Positions 1-7,379 of a DNA stretch of 14,092 nt are shown here, one piece after another. Location: NCBI GenBank assembly GCA_946886875.1, contig CAMPJN010000057.1:1-14092 (forward strand). The letters run 5' to 3'. The translations under genes and the position numbers were made by a program. The DNA is from an uncultured Pseudomonas sp. GTDB lineage: Bacteria; Pseudomonadota; Gammaproteobacteria; Pseudomonadales; Pseudomonadaceae. The notes under the pieces are model-generated. The model searched no databases and was not told where the DNA came from. It was given only the letters and a program-made list of their open reading frames with translations. Positions within the stretch are counted from its first letter, which is position 1, and the number at the start of each line of letters is the position of its first letter.

Positions 1-373
1 GCCGCGCCAGCTGGCGTACCGCCGGGGTCGCGCGCGGCGCCAGGTGCTCGCGGGTGGAAGGCGCGGCGCCGATGCAGAAACTGTCGGTCTGGCTGTCGCC
101 GCCACCTTCCAGGCGCCCCACCACGGTGCCGGAATCGGCTTCGCCTTCGTAGGCCAACAGTGGCTCGCCGACATGCAGGATGTCGCCTTCGGCGCCGAAG
201 GTTTTCACCACCTTGCCGTCGTAAGGCGCGGGAATGTCGACGATGGCCTTGGCGGTTTCCACCGACACCAGCAGTTGATCGGCCTTGACCGTATCGCCAG
301 CCTTGACGTGCCACTCGACGATTTCCGCTTCTTGCAGGCCCTCGCCGAGGTCGGGCAGTTTGAAATATTTCAT
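1..373 (-). CDS. 2-oxoacid dehydrogenase E2 (dihydrolipoamide acyltransferase), N-terminal part
   Basis: This is the acyltransferase core subunit of a 2-oxoacid dehydrogenase complex; it carries the acyl group on lipoyl-lysine and passes it to CoA. Only the first 124 residues are inside the window. It opens MKYFKLPDLGEGLQEAEIVE, the classic start of a lipoyl domain, and the lipoylation motif is ETAKA with K42 as the modified lysine (many E2s have ETDKA). After a Gly/Ser/Thr linker, the sequence APRATPAVRQLAR at residues 112-124 looks like the start of the peripheral subunit-binding domain that docks E1/E3. The catalytic domain lies beyond the left edge. The start at 373 is preceded by GGGGGA. 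It is the last visible gene of the ldh-E1alpha-E1beta-E2 operon, separated from E1beta by 97 bp containing a REP pair. The substrate (branched-chain or pyruvate) cannot be decided from this part. Confidence 0.93.
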   Translation of the reverse strand, partial: MKYFKLPDLGEGLQEAEIVEWHVKAGDTVKADQLLVSVETAKAIVDIPAPYDGKVVKTFGAEGDILHVGEPLLAYEGEADSGTVVGRLEGGGDSQTDSFCIGAAPSTREHLAPRATPAVRQLAR

Positions 374-398
374 GGTGTTCCCCCACGTTATCCATTCT

Positions 399-458
399 CG
401 GTGCGCACGGCGCACCCTACGCCGCGTGCCCATCCCGTAGGGTGCGCCGTGCGCACCG
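399..458. repeat. Inverted REP pair (REPIN/BIME-like) between E1 beta and E2
   Basis: A perfect 23-bp inverted repeat (399-421 and 436-458) surrounds a 14-nt centre. Each arm is itself a REP-like unit: a GTAG tetranucleotide (437-440 on plus; its mirror CTAC at 417-420) followed by a small palindrome GGTGCGC-CGT-GCGCACC. GTAG followed by a short hairpin is the known layout of REP sequences mobilised by RAYT transposases. The two GTAG ends face each other across the centre. It fills most of the 97-bp gap between the E1beta stop and the E2 start, so it will be transcribed and can fold into a very stable stem in the operon mRNA. I infer a role in 3'-end protection, or in uneven expression of E2 and E1. 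Confidence 0.85.
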
Positions 459-470
459 CTGCCGCCTAGG

Positions 471-1457
471 TCACGCGTAATTCAGCGCCGCATCGCAGGC
501 CGCGACTATGTCGGCGACGCTGGGGATATACAGCGATTCCAGGCGGTACAGCGGCGGCGGTATATCCGGTGCGGTGACCCGTTGAATCGGCGCTTGCAGA
601 TCGAGCAGCGCGCGTTCGTAGAGGCTGGCGGCGATTTCCGCGCCGACGCCGCAGCTTTTCGGCGCCTCGTGGACGATCACGCAGCGCCCGGTTTTGCGCA
701 CCGAGGCTTCCAGGGTGTCGAGATCCAGGGGTTTGATACAGGCCACATCGATCACTTCGACCGAGACGCCCCGCTCGCTCAATTGCTCGGCGGCTTGCAG
801 GCTTTCATGGATGCTCGCGCCCCAGCTGATCAAAGTCAGGTCGCCGCCTTCGCGCAGGGTGAAGCAGCTGTCCAGCGGCAGGCGTTTGCCGTCGTTGGCC
901 AGGGGCTGCGGATTCATCCGATAGAGGCGTGTCGGTTCGAGGAAGATCACCGGGTCGGGGTCGTCGATGGCCGCCAGCAGCAAGCCGTAAGCCCGCGCCG
1001 GCGAGGACGGGATCAGCACGCGCAGGCCGGGGATATGGGCGAACATCGCCTCGATGCTTTCGCTGTGGTGCTCGGGCGCGCGGATGCCGGCGCCCATCGG
1101 GCTGCGCAGCACCAGCGGGCAACTCAGGCGACCGCGGGTGCGGTTGCGCATGCGCGCGGCGTGGGACACCAGATGATCCATGGCCGGGTAGACGAAGCCG
1201 AGGAACTGAATCTCCAGCACCGGTTTCAGCCCCTGGGCGGCCATACCCACGGCCAGGCCGGAAATCATGGTTTCGGCCAGCGGCGTATCTATCACCCGCT
1301 TGAAGCCGAAGCTCTCGCGCAGGCCAGCGGTGGCGCGGAACACCCCGCCGTTGACGCCGACATCCTCGCCGAGCACCACCACGTTGTCGTCCTCGGTCAT
1401 GGCACGGTGCAAGGCCCGATTGATCGCTTCGAGCATGCTCAGTTTGGCTTCACTCAT
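471..1457 (-). CDS. 2-oxoacid dehydrogenase E1 component, beta subunit
   Basis: The 328-residue protein has the usual length of the beta chain of alpha2beta2 thiamine-diphosphate-dependent E1 enzymes (PDH/BCKDH type). E1 decarboxylates the 2-oxoacid and reductively acylates the E2 lipoyl group. Visible family features are MLEAINRAL and GEDVG near the N terminus, TPLAE with the conserved glutamate at residue 62, GLAVGMAAQGLKPV, the HHSES loop at residues 130-134, and a C-terminal transketolase-type domain (LISWGASIHESLQAAEQL, then IDVACIKPLD). The start at 1457 is chosen because GGAGG lies 6 nt upstream and because an in-frame extension to 1607 would run through the end of the E1alpha gene. 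The ATG overlaps the E1alpha stop by 8 bp, which points to translational coupling. The alternative is PdhB proper; the linked leucine dehydrogenase favours a branched-chain 2-oxoacid. Confidence 0.95.
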   Translation of the reverse strand: MSEAKLSMLEAINRALHRAMTEDDNVVVLGEDVGVNGGVFRATAGLRESFGFKRVIDTPLAETMISGLAVGMAAQGLKPVLEIQFLGFVYPAMDHLVSHAARMRNRTRGRLSCPLVLRSPMGAGIRAPEHHSESIEAMFAHIPGLRVLIPSSPARAYGLLLAAIDDPDPVIFLEPTRLYRMNPQPLANDGKRLPLDSCFTLREGGDLTLISWGASIHESLQAAEQLSERGVSVEVIDVACIKPLDLDTLEASVRKTGRCVIVHEAPKSCGVGAEIAASLYERALLDLQAPIQRVTAPDIPPPLYRLESLYIPSVADIVAACDAALNYA

Positions 1458-2571
1458 GGTTAGCCTCCATAGAACCGGCCGCAGCGCTTTGCGCCTCCGC
1501 CTGGCGGGCGACGCGCTCCAGGAGCATCTCGCGCTGCTCGGCGAGGGCCGCCGGCCACTTGGCGTAAACGTAGTCGAGCACCGATTCGGCGGGCTGGTTG
1601 CCGGCATTTTCGAAGGCCTCCACCGCGCTTTGCACCTCGGCCTGGCACTCGGCGATCAGTGCCTGTTCACGGCGCTCGTCCCAGATGCCCTGGTTGGCGA
1701 GAAAGCCCTGCAAGCGCTTGATCGGCTCCTCCAGCCAGGCCTGTTTGACTTCCTCGGCACCACGGTAGCGGGTGGCGTCGTCGGCGGTGGTGTGGTCGCC
1801 CAGGCGGTAGCTGAGGCATTCCAGCAACACCGGGCCTTTGCCGTGGCGGGCGCGGTCCAGGGCGATCTGCATGCGTTGGTACAACGCCAGCATGTCGTTG
1901 CCGTCCACCTGCTCGCCGGGGAAGCCGGCGCCTATGGCCTTCTGCGCCAGGGTCGGGGCGCCGCACTGGATGCGCCGCGGCACCGAGATCGCCCATTGGT
2001 TGTTGTTGACCACGAACACCACCGGCAACTGCCAGGCGCCGGCGACGTTCAGCGCTTCAAGAAAGTCGCCCTTGCTGGTGGCGCCGTCGCCGCAGGTGGT
2101 TACAGCAACCCGGTGTTCGCCGCGAATCTTGAAGGCGCTGGCCACCCCGCAGGCATGCAAGGCCTGGGTGGCGATGGGCACGCACATGGGGAAATCCTGC
2201 GCCGAGGTCGGGTCGACATAGGCGCTGCCGCGCTCGTCACCGCCCCAATACAGGAGGATTTCTTCCATCTTCACCCCGCGCATCAGTTGCACGGCGGTGT
2301 CGCGGTAATAGGGCACCAGCACGTCTTCGCTGCGCATCAGGCTGCCGAGCGCCACGCCTATGGCTTCCTGGCCCAGGGTCGGCGCATAGGTGCCGATACG
2401 TCCGGTGCGTTGCAGGGCCACAGCCTTCTGGTCGAACAGGCGGGTCAGCACCATCTGCCGGTACAGGCGGGTGAGCAATGCGGGGTCGTCGACCCAGGTG
2501 GGCAGCTCAGCGATCGGTTGGCCATTGGCATTGAGATAGCGGGTGAACGGCAGTTTCAGGGTATCCGGCAT
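1450..2571 (-). CDS. 2-oxoacid dehydrogenase E1 component, alpha subunit
   Basis: The 373-residue protein is the thiamine-diphosphate-binding chain of the E1 heterotetramer. The ThDP/magnesium motif is complete: GDGATSKGDF at residues 161-170, ending at NNNQW at 189-193. Other conserved parts are TLGQEA at 65-70, PYYRD at 87-91, and the loop YRLGDHTTADDATRYR at 255-270, which corresponds to the regulatory/lipoyl-facing loop of the family. The start at 2571 (MPDTLKLPF) is preferred over the ATG at 2589, because GAGGAG sits 7 nt upstream of it and the longer form would include that ribosome site in its coding sequence. At 373 aa it is closer in length to Bacillus-type PdhA than to the longer pseudomonad BkdA1 (about 410 aa, from memory), so it looks like a second complex, not the classical bkd one. 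The substrate is inferred from the neighbouring ldh gene. Confidence 0.95.
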   Translation of the reverse strand: MPDTLKLPFTRYLNANGQPIAELPTWVDDPALLTRLYRQMVLTRLFDQKAVALQRTGRIGTYAPTLGQEAIGVALGSLMRSEDVLVPYYRDTAVQLMRGVKMEEILLYWGGDERGSAYVDPTSAQDFPMCVPIATQALHACGVASAFKIRGEHRVAVTTCGDGATSKGDFLEALNVAGAWQLPVVFVVNNNQWAISVPRRIQCGAPTLAQKAIGAGFPGEQVDGNDMLALYQRMQIALDRARHGKGPVLLECLSYRLGDHTTADDATRYRGAEEVKQAWLEEPIKRLQGFLANQGIWDERREQALIAECQAEVQSAVEAFENAGNQPAESVLDYVYAKWPAALAEQREMLLERVARQAEAQSAAAGSMEANHE

Positions 2572-2609
2572 AAGAACACTCCTCGACATCTTGTGAATGT
2601 CTACTTCTG

Positions 2610-2628
2610 CCCGGGCTTGTGGCCCGGG
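2610..2628 (-). other. GC-rich hairpin in the ldh-E1 alpha intergenic gap
   Basis: A perfect 7-bp stem (CCCGGGC at 2610-2616, GCCCGGG at 2622-2628) with loop TTGTG lies in the 98-bp space between the ldh stop and the E1alpha start. It is not followed by a U-tract on the minus strand, so it does not look like a complete intrinsic terminator. It may pause transcription, stabilise the upstream ldh mRNA, or separate expression of ldh from the dehydrogenase subunits. Confidence 0.5.
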
Positions 2629-2669
2629 GTTTCAAGCGCGCTGCGGGTGGCAGTTGCGCTCAGCGCTAT

Positions 2670-3692
2670 TCAGGGCCCGTACAACAGGCGCTCGGCCAGG
2701 GCATCGGCGACCCGCGCTGGGGAGCGTTTGTCGGCCTCAGCCTGGAGATAGACCTCGGTCAGGCGCTGGCTGATTTTGGTCAGGTGCGCGGTGATCGCGG
2801 CGAGGCTTTCGCCGCGATGGCGCAGCGCGACGTAGATCAGCCCGCCGGAGTTGATGATGTAATCCGGCGCATAAAGAATGCCGCGCGCTTGCAGGGTGTC
2901 GGCGATATCGGCGCTCGCCAGTTGGTTGTTCGCCGCGCCGGCAACCGCCGAGCAACGCAATTGCATGACGCTTTGATCGTTCAGCACAGCGCCCAGACCG
3001 CAGGGCGCGAGTATGTCGCAAGGTGTGCCGAGCAAGGCTTCGCTGGCCACTGCCTGGGCGCCCAGTTGCTCGACGGCCAGTTGCACGCGGCCATCGTCCA
3101 GATCGCTGACCAGCAGCTCGGCGCCGGCCGCGTGCAGCTGTTCGGCCAGGGCATAACCGACATGCCCGAGGCCCTGGATCGCCACGCGCAGGCCGTTCAG
3201 GTCATCGCTGCCCAAGCGTGCCAGAGCGGTGGCGCGAACCCCGGCGAATACGCCCATGGCGGTGTGCGGCGAGGGATCGCCTTCGCTGGTGGTGCTGGTG
3301 ACGTGCTGGGTGTGCTGGGCGATGCAGTCCATATCGGCGCTGGAGGTGCCGCTGTCGACCGCGGTGATATAGCGCCCGTTGAGGGTTTCGATAAAGCGGC
3401 CGAAGGCTTCGAACAGCGCGCCACGGTTATCCAGATGGGGCGGGCGGATGATCACCGCCTTGCCGCCGCCCTGCTCGATGCCGGCCAGCGCGGCTTTGTA
3501 GCTCATGCCCTGGGCCAGGCGAATGGCGTCGCGGATCGCGCTTTGCTCGTCCGGGTAGACCAGATAACGGCAACCACCGAGCGCGGGGCCGAGACGGGTG
3601 TTGTGGATGGCGATAACCGCTTTGAGGCCCGACACCGGGTCCTGGGTCAGATGCAACGCTTCGAGCCTGGCGGCCTCCATTGCGCTGAACAT
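2670..3692 (-). CDS. ldh: Leucine dehydrogenase (NAD-dependent)
   Basis: This 340-residue enzyme of the Glu/Leu/Phe/Val dehydrogenase family reversibly deaminates leucine, valine and isoleucine to their 2-oxoacids in the cytosol, producing NADH and ammonia. The catalytic apparatus is intact: GPALGGCR at residues 35-42, K66 in SYKAAL, the catalytic lysine K78 in EQGGGKAVI, the conserved aspartate D113 in AVDSGTS, and a Rossmann glycine motif GLGHVG at 174-179. These residues line up with K68, K80 and D115 of the Bacillus enzyme with a constant offset of two. The start at 3692 (MFSAMEAARLE) has AGGAG 7 nt upstream; an in-frame extension to 3764 has no such support. It is the first gene of an operon with E1alpha, E1beta and E2, which fits use of its product by that complex. 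It is divergent from the SirB1-like gene. Confidence 0.95.
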   Translation of the reverse strand: MFSAMEAARLEALHLTQDPVSGLKAVIAIHNTRLGPALGGCRYLVYPDEQSAIRDAIRLAQGMSYKAALAGIEQGGGKAVIIRPPHLDNRGALFEAFGRFIETLNGRYITAVDSGTSSADMDCIAQHTQHVTSTTSEGDPSPHTAMGVFAGVRATALARLGSDDLNGLRVAIQGLGHVGYALAEQLHAAGAELLVSDLDDGRVQLAVEQLGAQAVASEALLGTPCDILAPCGLGAVLNDQSVMQLRCSAVAGAANNQLASADIADTLQARGILYAPDYIINSGGLIYVALRHRGESLAAITAHLTKISQRLTEVYLQAEADKRSPARVADALAERLLYGP

Positions 3693-3722
3693 AGGGCGGC
3701 TCCTGTGGTTTTTACTTACCGC

Positions 3723-3728
3723 AGTATA
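3723..3728 (-). promoter_or_regulatory. Probable -10 element of the ldh operon promoter
   Basis: On the minus strand this reads TATACT, one base from the sigma-70 -10 consensus, and would start transcription near 3716, about 24 nt before the ldh ATG. No good -35 hexamer lies 17 bp upstream; the closest is a TTGCCG about 21 bp away. An activator would therefore be expected if this is the promoter. The call rests on the -10 match and its position only. Confidence 0.4.
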
Positions 3729-3860
3729 GGCGGCATGCCGTGGGCTGCCCGGCAACGCGGCCATTAACCTGCGCAGCCAGGCAGGACATCAGGTGTTTTG
3801 CCACGGCACTGGACGCCGCCGCGCTAGCCGGCTACAAACACAGCATGACCGGAGGTGACC

Positions 3861-4664
3861 ATGAGCCCACGCCAAACCTGCCTTGCCTGTCTTGACCGTG
3901 AGCCGCCCGCAACGTTCGAGGCGGCGTTATGGATTGCCGCCGAGCACGACCCGCACCTGCAGATGGCCGAGGTGCTGCGTGAGCTCAATACCCTGCAGCA
4001 GCAGGTCAATGCCGGTCTCCCCGAGTTACCCGCGACCGAGTTGGCGCAGCCACTGTTGCGCCGGCTCAACGAACTGGATTTCCACCAGGAAGACGAAATG
4101 CCGTTGCGCCCCGAAGTCGCCTTGCTGCACCGGGTGTTGGCGAGGCGCCGCGGGCAGCCGTTATCGCTGGCGTTATTGGCGTTGGAACTGGCGCGACGCT
4201 TGGCGATTCCGCTGCAGGGGGTGAACTTCCCCGGCCATTTTCTCCTGCGTGTACCGGGCGCCGACCATCTGCTCGACCCCTGCGGTGGGCGCCGTCTATA
4301 TACCAAGGACTGCCGCGAGCTGCTGATCCGCCATCAGGGCGCCGAAGCCGAACTCAACGCCGGACACCTGCAAAGCTGCAATCCCCGCGGCATGCTGCAA
4401 CGCCTGTCGCGCAATCTGCGTCAGCTGCATCTGCTCAATGAGGATTTTCTCGCGGCGCTGAAAGACGCCGAGCGGGTGTTGCAATTGGGCACGCCGACCC
4501 TCGGCGATCACCTGGCCCGAGCCGAGTTGTATCAACGGCTGGAATGTCCGCAGGCCGAGCGCTTTGATGTGCAACATGCGCTGCTGCTATGCGAAGACCC
4601 TGGCCAACGCATCCTGCTCAACGCCCGCCTGCGCGAGCTGGGCCAGGCTCCAGCGCTGCATTGA
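3861..4664 (+). CDS. SirB1 family protein (transglutaminase-like fold plus TPR-like C terminus)
   Basis: The 267-residue protein belongs to the SirB1/YchA family, cytosolic proteins of unclear biochemical role with a transglutaminase-like N-terminal half and a tetratricopeptide-like C-terminal half. The family signature is clear at residues 98-130: GQPLSLALLALELARRL, then GVNFPGHFLLR; it is followed by LDPCGG at 138-143. At the place where active transglutaminases carry the nucleophilic cysteine the protein shows GQPLSLA, with serine, as I recall is usual in this family, so peptidase activity is doubtful. From about residue 175 the helical part (LQRLSRNLRQLHLLNEDFLAAL, ALLLCEDPGQRILLNARL) fits TPR-like repeats. 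The start at 3861 follows GGAGG with 5-nt spacing; an in-frame GTG at 3855 overlaps that site. It converges with the LuxR-type gene, only 5 bp between stops. Confidence 0.88.
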   Translation: MSPRQTCLACLDREPPATFEAALWIAAEHDPHLQMAEVLRELNTLQQQVNAGLPELPATELAQPLLRRLNELDFHQEDEMPLRPEVALLHRVLARRRGQPLSLALLALELARRLAIPLQGVNFPGHFLLRVPGADHLLDPCGGRRLYTKDCRELLIRHQGAEAELNAGHLQSCNPRGMLQRLSRNLRQLHLLNEDFLAALKDAERVLQLGTPTLGDHLARAELYQRLECPQAERFDVQHALLLCEDPGQRILLNARLRELGQAPALH

Positions 4665-4669
4665 AGGCT

Positions 4670-7210
4670 TTATAGAAGACCCAACGCCTTGGCCTTGGCC
4701 ACCGCCTGGGTGCGTCGGGCCACGCCAAGTTTGCCGTTGATACGCCGGGCGTGGGTCTTCACCGTGTGCAGGGAGATGAACAGGCGCTCAGCCACTTCCT
4801 GGTTGGACAGCCCCTGGGCAATCAGGCTCAGCACCGCCAGCTCGCGACTGCTCAATTGCATATCGGTACGGCCTGCGCTCGCTTGGCCCGTTTGGCTATG
4901 CGCGGCGCCAGCCACGCTGAACCACGGCGTCAGATAGTTCAGACGCGCCTGCAGCGCCTGCCCGGCCTGACGTGCCTGAGCGGCCGCCAGCTTGTCGCCA
5001 GCGGCGCCACAGGCATCGGCATACAGCAGCCAGAGTTCGCTGGCCAACGCTTGCCGGCCCTGGCTCAACGCCTGGTCGAGCAATGCCCGCATTGGCCCAC
5101 GCACGTCATGGCCCTGCTGCATATCGAGTTCCAGCAACAGCGCCTGAAAGCGTGGAATCAATTCCGGGAAATTGGGCGGTGGCAGCATGACCTTGACGCG
5201 CCGGCGGTAGTTGAGCACCCGGGTCGCGGCTTCGCGCGCGCGCTGCTGATGCCCCTGGGACATCCACAGGCGACTGCTGGCCAGCAGCAAGATACCGCGA
5301 TAGATGGTTTCGCTGACCCGCTGGCGTTGCATCAGCCGCTCGGCTTGAGCCATAAGAGAAAAAGCCGCCGCAGTATCCCCCTGAACCACGGCCAATTCCG
5401 CCAGGCCAAGGTAACCATGGAAAGCCCCCGGATCGCCGCTGAGCAGCGCCTCATCCAGGCCCAGCTGCAACAACTCGGCGGCGGCAGCGTGCTGCCGCTG
5501 GCGCAGCGCCAGACGCCCCAGGCGCAGTTGAATCCGTCCGAATACCGGGGTCTGCCGCAACAGCGGCCCATCCATCTGTTCAAGCACCCGCCGCAGCAAG
5601 GCCTCGGCACGGGCAAACTCGCCGCGCGCCTCTAAAAGCATGCCGTGATCAAGCTCCAGCAGGGCTTCGAACATCGCACTGCCGCACAGTCGCGCTTGCT
5701 TCAGTGCCTCAAAACTCAATTGCTGCGCCAGCTCCAGATCACCCTCGCCGATCGCCACCTGAGTGAGTATCGAGCGGCATAGCAGCGCTTGCGCCCAGGC
5801 GCTCGCCGGCAAGCCCTGCAGTGCCTCCAACAGGTTTTCGCGCGACACCTGGGCGCAGCCGCGACCATAGGCGGCAATACCCTGGATGGCCTGCCATTGG
5901 GCGAACAGTTCACGGGTACGAGGGCCATCGGCGCGTGGCTGGAAACGCGCCAGCTGATCGATGCAGGCCACGGCCTCGTCCAGTTGCCCAACCAACAACA
6001 GTGCCCAGGCATTGAGCAGAATCAACCGGGGCGTGCTGACCAGCAGCGTGCCCGGCAATTCCGCGCGCCAGCGCAGAATCAACGCCAAATCCTGGCCTTG
6101 GAGCAATTGCTCTTCGGTGAAGCCTTCGAGAAAACTGGCGGCCACGTCCGGCTGCCCGCCCTTGAGCGCATGTTCCACCGCCGTGCGCACGTCGCCCTGG
6201 GCGGCGAACCATTGGCTGGCGCGCAGATGCAGGCTGGCGCAGGGTGCAGCCTTGGCGCGTTGCTGCAATAGCGCGGCCATAGGCGCGAAAACTTCGAACC
6301 AATCGGCCTGCTCTTCGAGTTCATCGATGAACAGACCGCGGGCGCACAGTGCCTGCAGCCAAGCGGCACCTTCACCGACACCCAGCAGATGCTCACAGAG
6401 TTGATCGTTGAAACGCGGTATCAGCGCCAGTTGGCTAAGCGTGTCGCGCAGCTCGGCGGGCAAGTCCTGCAGCACTTCATGCTCGACATAGTCGCGCAGC
6501 AACAGGCTGTGTTCCTCGCACAAGGGCACGCCACCATTCTCCCGCGGCGGCTGCACGGTAAGCAGGCGCAACGCCGCCGGCCAACCGCGGGTCAGCGCAT
6601 ACAGACTCTCCGCCCGATGGCTTTGTGCATTGTTCGCTTGCTGCTGCCAGGCCGCCACTTCATCCGCGGTAAACAGCAGATCGTTGCCGTTCAGTTCCAA
6701 CAGCTCGCCATTGAGCAACAGGCGCGGCAAGTTGCAGGCGGGACGGCGGCGGCTGCCCAGCCACCAGCGCAACCCGTCCGCCGAGGCGCTGAGCAAACGG
6801 TCGAAACAGGCGTCGAGTTCGGCATCCGGCTCACGCGGGTAATCGTCAAGCAGTATCCACAGGTCGCGCTCTTCGCGCTGCAGGGCCAGGGTCAACTCGG
6901 CTTCGAGGACCGTCGGCGGGTAATCCAATAGCTCGGCCAATTGCCTGCAGAATTGCTGCGCCGTCCACTTTTGCCCACCACAGTTGAGCCACAGCGGCGT
7001 GCAGCCGGCGGGACAGGCACGAACGCAATCGGCGAGCAGTACCGACTTGCCGAACCCTGCTGGGGCGACCAGCAGGCGCACGCGGCAATCCTCTGCGAGC
7101 AGCCTGCGCTGCAGGTGTTCACGCGGGATATGCCCGGGCGGCGGGCGTAACGGTGCGCTCCTCGCACAAGGCGAGGACGGGACGGACATGGAGACGGAGT
7201 AAGCGCTCAT
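4670..7210 (-). CDS. MalT/AlkS-like LuxR family transcriptional regulator (LAL type)
   Basis: The 846-residue protein has the build of large ATP-binding LuxR regulators: an N-terminal STAND-type ATPase, a long helical TPR-like sensor region and a C-terminal LuxR DNA-binding domain. The Walker A motif is APAGFGKS at residues 49-56 and Walker B is LWILLDD at 117-123. The middle (about 330-770) is rich in Leu/Ala helical repeats. The helix-turn-helix is residues 786-846, beginning LSSRELAVLSLIAQGLSNQE and including TVKTH in the recognition helix. MalT and AlkS, the best-known members, are activators switched on by small ligands plus ATP (maltotriose and alkanes). The start at 7210 has a modest GGAAG just upstream; the Met at residue 8 has no ribosome site. 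It lies directly downstream of, and on the same strand as, the DUF1302/DUF1329 operon, its likeliest target by position. The ligand is unknown. Confidence 0.93.
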   Translation of the reverse strand: MSAYSVSMSVPSSPCARSAPLRPPPGHIPREHLQRRLLAEDCRVRLLVAPAGFGKSVLLADCVRACPAGCTPLWLNCGGQKWTAQQFCRQLAELLDYPPTVLEAELTLALQREERDLWILLDDYPREPDAELDACFDRLLSASADGLRWWLGSRRRPACNLPRLLLNGELLELNGNDLLFTADEVAAWQQQANNAQSHRAESLYALTRGWPAALRLLTVQPPRENGGVPLCEEHSLLLRDYVEHEVLQDLPAELRDTLSQLALIPRFNDQLCEHLLGVGEGAAWLQALCARGLFIDELEEQADWFEVFAPMAALLQQRAKAAPCASLHLRASQWFAAQGDVRTAVEHALKGGQPDVAASFLEGFTEEQLLQGQDLALILRWRAELPGTLLVSTPRLILLNAWALLLVGQLDEAVACIDQLARFQPRADGPRTRELFAQWQAIQGIAAYGRGCAQVSRENLLEALQGLPASAWAQALLCRSILTQVAIGEGDLELAQQLSFEALKQARLCGSAMFEALLELDHGMLLEARGEFARAEALLRRVLEQMDGPLLRQTPVFGRIQLRLGRLALRQRQHAAAAELLQLGLDEALLSGDPGAFHGYLGLAELAVVQGDTAAAFSLMAQAERLMQRQRVSETIYRGILLLASSRLWMSQGHQQRAREAATRVLNYRRRVKVMLPPPNFPELIPRFQALLLELDMQQGHDVRGPMRALLDQALSQGRQALASELWLLYADACGAAGDKLAAAQARQAGQALQARLNYLTPWFSVAGAAHSQTGQASAGRTDMQLSSRELAVLSLIAQGLSNQEVAERLFISLHTVKTHARRINGKLGVARRTQAVAKAKALGLL

Positions 7211-7236
7211 GACTTCCAGTGACTGCTTTTATTCGA

Positions 7237-7279
7237 ATTATCAGTCGGCTCAGGCTAGACCTGTATCGGCCTGACCGAC
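7237..7279 (-). promoter_or_regulatory. Putative promoter and dyad upstream of the LuxR-type gene
   Basis: On the minus strand GATAAT (7237-7242) is a reasonable -10 element, giving a start about 20 nt before the gene. Directly upstream an interrupted dyad, GTCGG-c-TCAGGC (7244-7255) against GCCTGACCGAC (7269-7279), has 11 paired positions and one bulged base around a 13-nt centre. It covers where the -35 element would be, and no TTGACA-like hexamer is present. This would suit an activator or autoregulatory operator. No experimental or family motif supports it. Confidence 0.35.
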
Positions 7280-7310
7280 AGCTGTATTACGCCCTCTGAT
7301 AGTTGTAAAT

Positions 7311-7337
7311 AAAAAAGGCGACCCACAGGGGTCGCCT
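7311..7337 (-). terminator. Intrinsic terminator of the DUF1302-DUF1329 operon
   Basis: Read on the minus strand this is a perfect 9-bp GC-rich stem (AGGCGACCC at 7329-7337, GGGTCGCCT at 7316-7324) with a 4-nt loop (CTGT), followed by a run of U. It lies about 43 nt after the DUF1329 stop codon at 7380, exactly where an operon terminator is expected. The tract reads poorly in the plus direction, so it is directional. Confidence 0.9.
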
Positions 7338-7379
7338 AAATAGTGCAGGAGCAATGCCGACCTTAGGAGCCTGCCGGAC

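Noticed and set aside
1458..1607. N-terminal extension of E1 beta upstream of 1457
   Set aside because: It would overlap E1alpha by about 150 bp, has Arg/Ser/Pro-rich shadow composition, and the family start aligns with the ATG at 1457, which has GGAGG in front.
1267..2751. 494-residue open frame on the plus strand across the E1 genes
   Set aside because: It is antisense to two unmistakable E1 genes, has low-complexity composition and no family motif; it is a by-product of high third-position GC.
4640..4690. Bidirectional terminator between the convergent SirB1-like and LuxR-type genes
   Set aside because: Only 5 bp separate the stop codons and I see no stem followed by a T or A run on either strand.
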